Assembly (NCBI RefSeq): GCF_001431725.1
Contig: NZ_CP013106.1
Span: 868,001 to 932,000, forward strand
Direction of reading: 5' to 3'
DNA length: 64,000 bases
From: Halomonas huangheensis
Lineage (GTDB): Bacteria; Pseudomonadota; Gammaproteobacteria; Pseudomonadales; Halomonadaceae
The notes below the pieces were generated by a model. That model saw nothing but the letters and a program-made list of their open reading frames with translations, did not search any database and was not told where the DNA came from. Positions 60,699 to 64,000 of this stretch are shown piece after piece. The first letter of the stretch is position 1. Every line of letters starts with the position of its first letter. A program made the position numbers and the translations under genes.

Positions 60699-62123
60699 TC
60701 AAGCGGTCTGCGGCACGGGCTGGTACCGAGTGACAGGGCGTCTGACAGTCATGTACACGTTGGCGGCCATGACCCACATACCAATCAGCCAGAACATCCC
60801 TCCGATCATGCGCACGATATAGCCGGGCCCGCTGGCCTCTATCGATTCGATGAAGGTGTACATCAAGGTGCCGTCGGGGTTGATGGCTCGCCACATCAGG
60901 CCCTGCAGGATGCCGTTGACCCACATTGCAGCGATGTAGAGCACGGTACCGACAGTTGCCAGCCAGAAGTGCACTGCGATGAGCTTGACCGAGTACATTT
61001 CGCTGAGCCCGTACAGACGCGGAATCATGTGATACAGGGAGCCGATGGTGATCATTGCCACCCAGCCGAGCGCGCCGGCGTGGACATGACCAATGGTCCA
61101 GTCGGTGTAGTGGGACAGCGCATTGACGGTCTTGACCGCCATCATTGGACCTTCAAAGGTCGACATGCCATAGAACGACAGCGCGACGACGAGGAAGCGC
61201 AGCGTTGGGTCGGTTCGCAGCTTATGCCAGGCCCCGGAGAGGGTCATCATGCCGTTGATCATGCCGCCCCAGGAAGGAGCGAGCAGGATGATCGACATCG
61301 CCATCCCCAGCGATTGGGCCCAATTGGGCAGTGCAGTGTAGTGCAGGTGGTGGGGGCCGGCCCACATGTAGACCATGATCAGCGCCCAGAAGTGAACAAT
61401 GGACAGGCGATAGGAGTAGACCGGGCGCTCGGCCTGCTTGGGCACGAAGTAATACATCATGCCGAGGAAGCCTGCAGTGAGGAAGAAGCCAACCGCATTG
61501 TGGCCGTACCACCACTGCACCATGGCGTCGATTGCACCGGAATACAGGGAAATCGAGTAGCTGGCGGTGACCGGAAGAGCGGCGCTATTGACGATGTGCA
61601 GTACCGCTACCGTTAGAATGAAAGCTGCGAAGAACCAGTTGGCGACATAGATATGTGAGGTTCGACGGTGTTTGATGGTGCCGAGGAAAACAATGGCGTA
61701 GGTGACCCAGACCACGGCGAGCAGAATGTCGATGGGCCACTCGAGCTCAGCGTATTCCTTGACTGCAGTGAAGCCCATGGGGAGGGTAATGATCGCGCTG
61801 ACGATCACCGCCTGGTAGCCCCAGAAAGTGAAGACCGCCAACCCGTCGCTGACCAGGCGCACCTGACAGGTACGCTGCACCACGTAGTAGGAGGTCGCGA
61901 ACAGGGCGCATCCGCCGAAGGCAAAAATCACAATATTGGTGTGCAGGGGGCGCAGCCGACCAAAGCTTGTCCACGGCAGACCAAGGTTGAGCTCTGGCCA
62001 CACGAGTTGGGCAGCCAGCAGAAGCCCAACGCTCATGCCCACTATGCCCCATACCACGGTCATGATCGCGAACTGCCGAACCACCTTGTAGTTGTAGGTT
62101 GGGTGTTGCAATGCTGTGCTCAT
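60699..62123 (-). CDS. ccoN: cbb3 oxidase catalytic subunit CcoN
   Basis: A 474-residue heme-copper oxidase subunit I with about 12 helices. It reduces O2 to water at the heme b3/CuB centre and pumps protons with high O2 affinity. Key His-rich segments are visible: [43 protein letters not shown] and [15 protein letters not shown], with [13 protein letters not shown]. It is the first gene of ccoNOQP. I find no clear FNR box in the 167 bases upstream, only TTATC-GAG-GATAA (62142-62154) in the leader. Confidence 0.96.
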   Translation of the reverse strand: MSTALQHPTYNYKVVRQFAIMTVVWGIVGMSVGLLLAAQLVWPELNLGLPWTSFGRLRPLHTNIVIFAFGGCALFATSYYVVQRTCQVRLVSDGLAVFTFWGYQAVIVSAIITLPMGFTAVKEYAELEWPIDILLAVVWVTYAIVFLGTIKHRRTSHIYVANWFFAAFILTVAVLHIVNSAALPVTASYSISLYSGAIDAMVQWWYGHNAVGFFLTAGFLGMMYYFVPKQAERPVYSYRLSIVHFWALIMVYMWAGPHHLHYTALPNWAQSLGMAMSIILLAPSWGGMINGMMTLSGAWHKLRTDPTLRFLVVALSFYGMSTFEGPMMAVKTVNALSHYTDWTIGHVHAGALGWVAMITIGSLYHMIPRLYGLSEMYSVKLIAVHFWLATVGTVLYIAAMWVNGILQGLMWRAINPDGTLMYTFIESIEASGPGYIVRMIGGMFWLIGMWVMAANVYMTVRRPVTRYQPVPQTA

Positions 62124-62290
62124 GATTCGCTTTCCATCGAACGCTTATCGAGGATAATTTCCTCTGGTTACAGTGCTTTGCTAGCTAGTTGTGCTGATGA
62201 TGTCGCTTGGCAATCCGTAAGACTGTATCCCAAATTTATCTAAAACTGTATACATTAGCCAATGTTTCATGAATATCTGGGTAGCTGCTG

Positions 62291-63013
62291 ATGGCGAACA
62301 GACAATGGGTTTCAATTTCACTGGACGATCTTGGCGACCGGTGTCGGCAGGGAATGGAAGGGTGTTGGCAGGTAGGGGAGTTGGGGCTTGTTACTTTAGC
62401 CGGCCCCTGCACGGACCGTACTCTGCTGATGGCTCACGGTGCCGGTGCTGGACATGACTCGGCCTTCCTCACTGCCTGGCGAAGCGCTCTGGCAATACAG
62501 GGCATACAGACCCTGTCGCTGGAGTTTGCCTATATGCGCCAGATGCGTGAGGAAGGCCGCCGCCGGCCTCCTCCGAGAGTGAGTGGGCTATGTGAGGAGT
62601 TCCGGCGCTGGAGTGATGTTCTATCGGATTTGATACCTGGCGAGCTATGGCTCGGTGGAAAATCAATGGGTGGGCGCGTGGCCAGCATGGTGGCAGCTCA
62701 CTCATCGACGCCACCATCGGTGCCGGGACTGGTATTGGTCGGTTATCCCTTTCACCCTGTCGGCAAGCCTGAGCGTCTGCGTCTGGATCATTGGCCACAA
62801 TTGCGTTGTCCGACCCTGGTATTGCAAGGCGAGCGTGATCCTTTTGGAACACGTGAGGAAGTCGAGGGTTATACGCTGGGTGAGAGTGCGGAAGTCCAGT
62901 GGCTAGAGGATGGTGATCATGATTGGGTGCCACGCAAGGCCAGTGGCTATACCCAAAAGCAACTGGTTGAGGCAGCGGCAGAAACTACTGGCCAATTCAT
63001 TCTGCGTGTGTAG
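62291..63013 (+). CDS. Alpha/beta hydrolase, Tex30/KANL3-like
   Basis: A 240-residue alpha/beta-hydrolase fold of the KANL3/Tex30-like group. The nucleophile elbow GGKSMGGR (Ser about 118) lies after a dinuclear-type HGAGAGHDS oxyanion loop, and EDGDHDWVP carries the likely catalytic His. Activity is unknown; no substrate motif is seen. Its promoter must lie in the 167-base gap shared with ccoN, divergently. Confidence 0.8.
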   Translation: MANRQWVSISLDDLGDRCRQGMEGCWQVGELGLVTLAGPCTDRTLLMAHGAGAGHDSAFLTAWRSALAIQGIQTLSLEFAYMRQMREEGRRRPPPRVSGLCEEFRRWSDVLSDLIPGELWLGGKSMGGRVASMVAAHSSTPPSVPGLVLVGYPFHPVGKPERLRLDHWPQLRCPTLVLQGERDPFGTREEVEGYTLGESAEVQWLEDGDHDWVPRKASGYTQKQLVEAAAETTGQFILRV

Positions 63014-63178
63014 AATACCACGCTGCTGTTTACAGCGGGCGTGTCCAGAAGTGGTAATAAATATACGGCATTTGAGGTTTAGTGCTGGAAGTCAGCAAGT
63101 CTGAGTACTTCCGCACAAGTAGATGAATGTCGGCGACTTTTTGGGACATGGATGAACGCGGAATTTTAAAAAAACGCG

Positions 63179-63206
63179 TTGACATCTCAGCCCGGCTCTG
63201 TAGAAT
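63179..63206 (+). promoter_or_regulatory. Sigma-70 promoter of the tRNA array
   Basis: TTGACA (63179-63184) and TAGAAT (63201-63206) with a 16-base spacer, initiating about 16 bases ahead of the first tRNA. Consensus strength and position fit a stable-RNA promoter. Confidence 0.9.
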
Positions 63207-63222
63207 GCAGCGCCATGTGACC

Positions 63223-63298
63223 GGGTGGTTAGCTCAGTTGGGAGAGCACCAGCCTTACAAGCTGGGGGTCACAGGTTCGAACCCTGTACCACCCACCA
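63223..63298 (+). tRNA. tRNA-Val (anticodon TAC)
   Basis: A 76-base tRNA with encoded CCA. Acceptor GGGTGGT pairs with ACCACCC; anticodon stem CCAGC with loop CTTACAA gives TAC; the T arm contains GGTTCGAACC. It reads GUA and, with modification, GUG and GUU. First of a five-gene array. Confidence 0.97.
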
Positions 63299-63342
63299 TT
63301 CACGCCAGTGATGGTAATGGGCACATAGAGATTGATGTAAGT

Positions 63343-63419
63343 GGACCGGTAGTTCAGTTGGTTAGAATGCCGGCCTGTCACGCCGGAGGTCGCGGGTTCG
63401 AGTCCCGTCCGGTCCGCCA
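63343..63419 (+). tRNA. tRNA-Asp (anticodon GTC), copy 1
   Basis: A 77-base tRNA with encoded CCA. Acceptor GGACCGG pairs with CCGGTCC; anticodon loop CTGTCAC gives GTC. All three Asp copies in the array are identical in the tRNA body. Confidence 0.97.
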
Positions 63420-63447
63420 TCATCAAGCCTCGATCTGTCATATCAGC

Positions 63448-63524
63448 GGACCGGTAGTTCAGTTGGTTAGAATGCCGGCCTGTCACGCCGGAGGTCGCGG
63501 GTTCGAGTCCCGTCCGGTCCGCCA
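63448..63524 (+). tRNA. tRNA-Asp (anticodon GTC), copy 2
   Basis: A 77-base tRNA identical to the copy at 63343, separated by 28 bases. Identity of the two bodies in tandem favours unequal recombination. Confidence 0.97.
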
Positions 63525-63583
63525 TGATGACACGCCTCTCGACGGTAGGCTGATAATCGTCAATTCAGTTTGAGTTTATGTGC

Positions 63584-63660
63584 GGGTGATTAGCTCAGTT
63601 GGTTAGAGCACCAGCCTCACATGCTGGGGGTCACTGGTTCGAATCCGGTATCACCCACCA
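63584..63660 (+). tRNA. tRNA-Val (anticodon CAC)
   Basis: A 77-base tRNA with encoded CCA. Acceptor GGGTGAT pairs with ATCACCC; loop CTCACAT gives CAC, a dedicated reader for GUG. It shares the anticodon stem with the TAC copy. The next tRNA starts four bases later, so the transcript is processed. Confidence 0.97.
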
Positions 63661-63663
63661 TGC

Positions 63664-63740
63664 GGACCGGTAGTTCAGTTGGTTAGAATGCCGGCCTGTC
63701 ACGCCGGAGGTCGCGGGTTCGAGTCCCGTCCGGTCCGCCA
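63664..63740 (+). tRNA. tRNA-Asp (anticodon GTC), copy 3
   Basis: A third identical 77-base tRNA-Asp, three bases after tRNA-Val(CAC). A terminator follows after 66 bases, so this ends the array. Confidence 0.97.
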
Positions 63741-63806
63741 TAGCTCTGCTCGAACTCAAAAGTGTGAAATCAAAAGTCCGAGAGTAGTATTTTCGGCAGA
63801 AATTGC

Positions 63807-63835
63807 AACCCGATGCCCAAGGCATCGGGTTTTTT
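63807..63835 (+). terminator. Rho-independent terminator of the tRNA array
   Basis: AACCCGATGCC, loop CAA, GGCATCGGGTT (63807-63831) gives an 11-bp GC-rich stem followed by a T-run to 63835. It ends transcription of the five tRNAs. Confidence 0.95.
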
Positions 63836-63850
63836 CGTATGGCTGGGTGT

Positions 63851-63885
63851 GAGCTACGAGCTACGAGCTACGAGCTACGAGCTGT
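63851..63885. repeat. Heptanucleotide repeat GAGCTAC, four copies
   Basis: Four exact copies of GAGCTAC (63851-63878) followed by GAGCTGT. It differs by one base from the unit of the ten-copy array at 10369-10438, so both belong to one family, placed in non-coding gaps 53 kb apart. Confidence 0.93.
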
Positions 63886-63938
63886 CAGTCCGCCCGCGGT
63901 GGTGAGGTTTGCATGACGAACGCCATGCCTGGGCTCTT

Positions 63939-63977
63939 CTCTTTCCTCTTTCCTCTTTCCTCTTTCCTCTTTCCTCT
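63939..63977. repeat. Heptanucleotide repeat CTCTTTC, five copies plus a partial
   Basis: Five exact copies of CTCTTTC (63939-63973) and a four-base remainder. A polypyrimidine tract with the same seven-base period as the GAGCTAY arrays; the looser polypyrimidine run at 2302-2340 is similar in composition. The window ends 23 bases later and no gene is seen in 63741-64000 beyond these repeats and the terminator. Confidence 0.95.
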
Positions 63978-64000
63978 GGCATCGTGATCTAGACTATCAT

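Noticed and set aside
60504..61616. 370-codon frame on the plus strand
   Set aside because: It lies opposite ccoO and ccoN, which are certain; the His/Asp-rich text is the antisense of a hydrophobic coding sequence.
63127..63825. Open frames on both strands across the tRNA array, with repeated text such as RTGLEPATSGV on the minus strand
   Set aside because: These are readings through identical tRNA-Asp and tRNA-Val genes; the same false proteins occur wherever such arrays are translated.

Overview
This is a 64 kb chromosomal stretch of a gammaproteobacterium, most likely a Halomonas-type member of the Halomonadaceae. The evidence is the gene set: NhaD-type Na+/H+ antiporter, TRAP transporter, Anr/FNR beside a complete ccoNOQP-ccoGHIS locus, DUF3581 protein, recCBD, and a CrbS-type acetate sensor with a DUF4212/ActP symporter. 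The genus is inferred from content; no rRNA is present. There is no phage, insertion sequence, CRISPR array or plasmid signature, so this looks like core and near-core genome.

Layout. 1-10.3 kb: partial SMP-30/gluconolactonase, lipocalin, SAM methyltransferase, a divergent D-malate/tartrate dehydrogenase and LysR pair, glycosyltransferase, TVP38 membrane protein, MtfA peptidase coupled to a GNAT-nitrilase fusion, EamA exporter. 10.4-17.2 kb: a ten-copy heptamer repeat, a DUF3541-like exported protein convergently overlapping an orphan LuxI-like (PEP-CTERM-type) acyltransferase, and a tightly overlapped operon of small periplasmic binding protein, outer-membrane barrel and GGDEF/EAL sensor. 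17.5-21.3 kb: nhaD, DUF3581 protein, chrA. 21.4-33.0 kb: an apparent DNA-repair operon transcribed ada/alkA - ogt - recC - recB - recD. 33.2-40.3 kb: malonate catabolism (TRAP genes matP, matQ, matM, then matA and matB, with divergent matR).

40.4-52.4 kb: selO, then the giant sensor kinase CrbS divergent from a probable acetate-uptake operon (DUF4212 small subunit, ActP-like symporter, DUF294 nucleotidyltransferase-like protein, DnaQ-like exonuclease, 79-aa membrane protein), then ttcA. 52.6-62.1 kb: anr, a TauE/SafE-like protein, ccoS, ccoI, ccoH, ccoG, ccoP, ccoQ, ccoO, ccoN, i.e. a cbb3 oxidase with its copper and redox assembly genes and the oxygen-sensing regulator. 62.3-64 kb: an alpha/beta hydrolase and a tRNA array Val(TAC)-Asp-Asp-Val(CAC)-Asp with a clear promoter and terminator.

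How it fits together: malonate decarboxylation yields acetyl-CoA, and acetate uptake under CrbS control feeds the same pool; cbb3 oxidase gives high-affinity respiration. A recurring oddity is short tandem repeats (7, 14, 15 and 19 bp periods) at gene 3' ends and in intergenic gaps. The items most worth a second look are the orphan acyltransferase with an upstream leader ORF, the binding protein-porin-c-di-GMP operon, the DUF294/exonuclease/small-membrane-protein tail of the acetate operon, and the repair supercluster.
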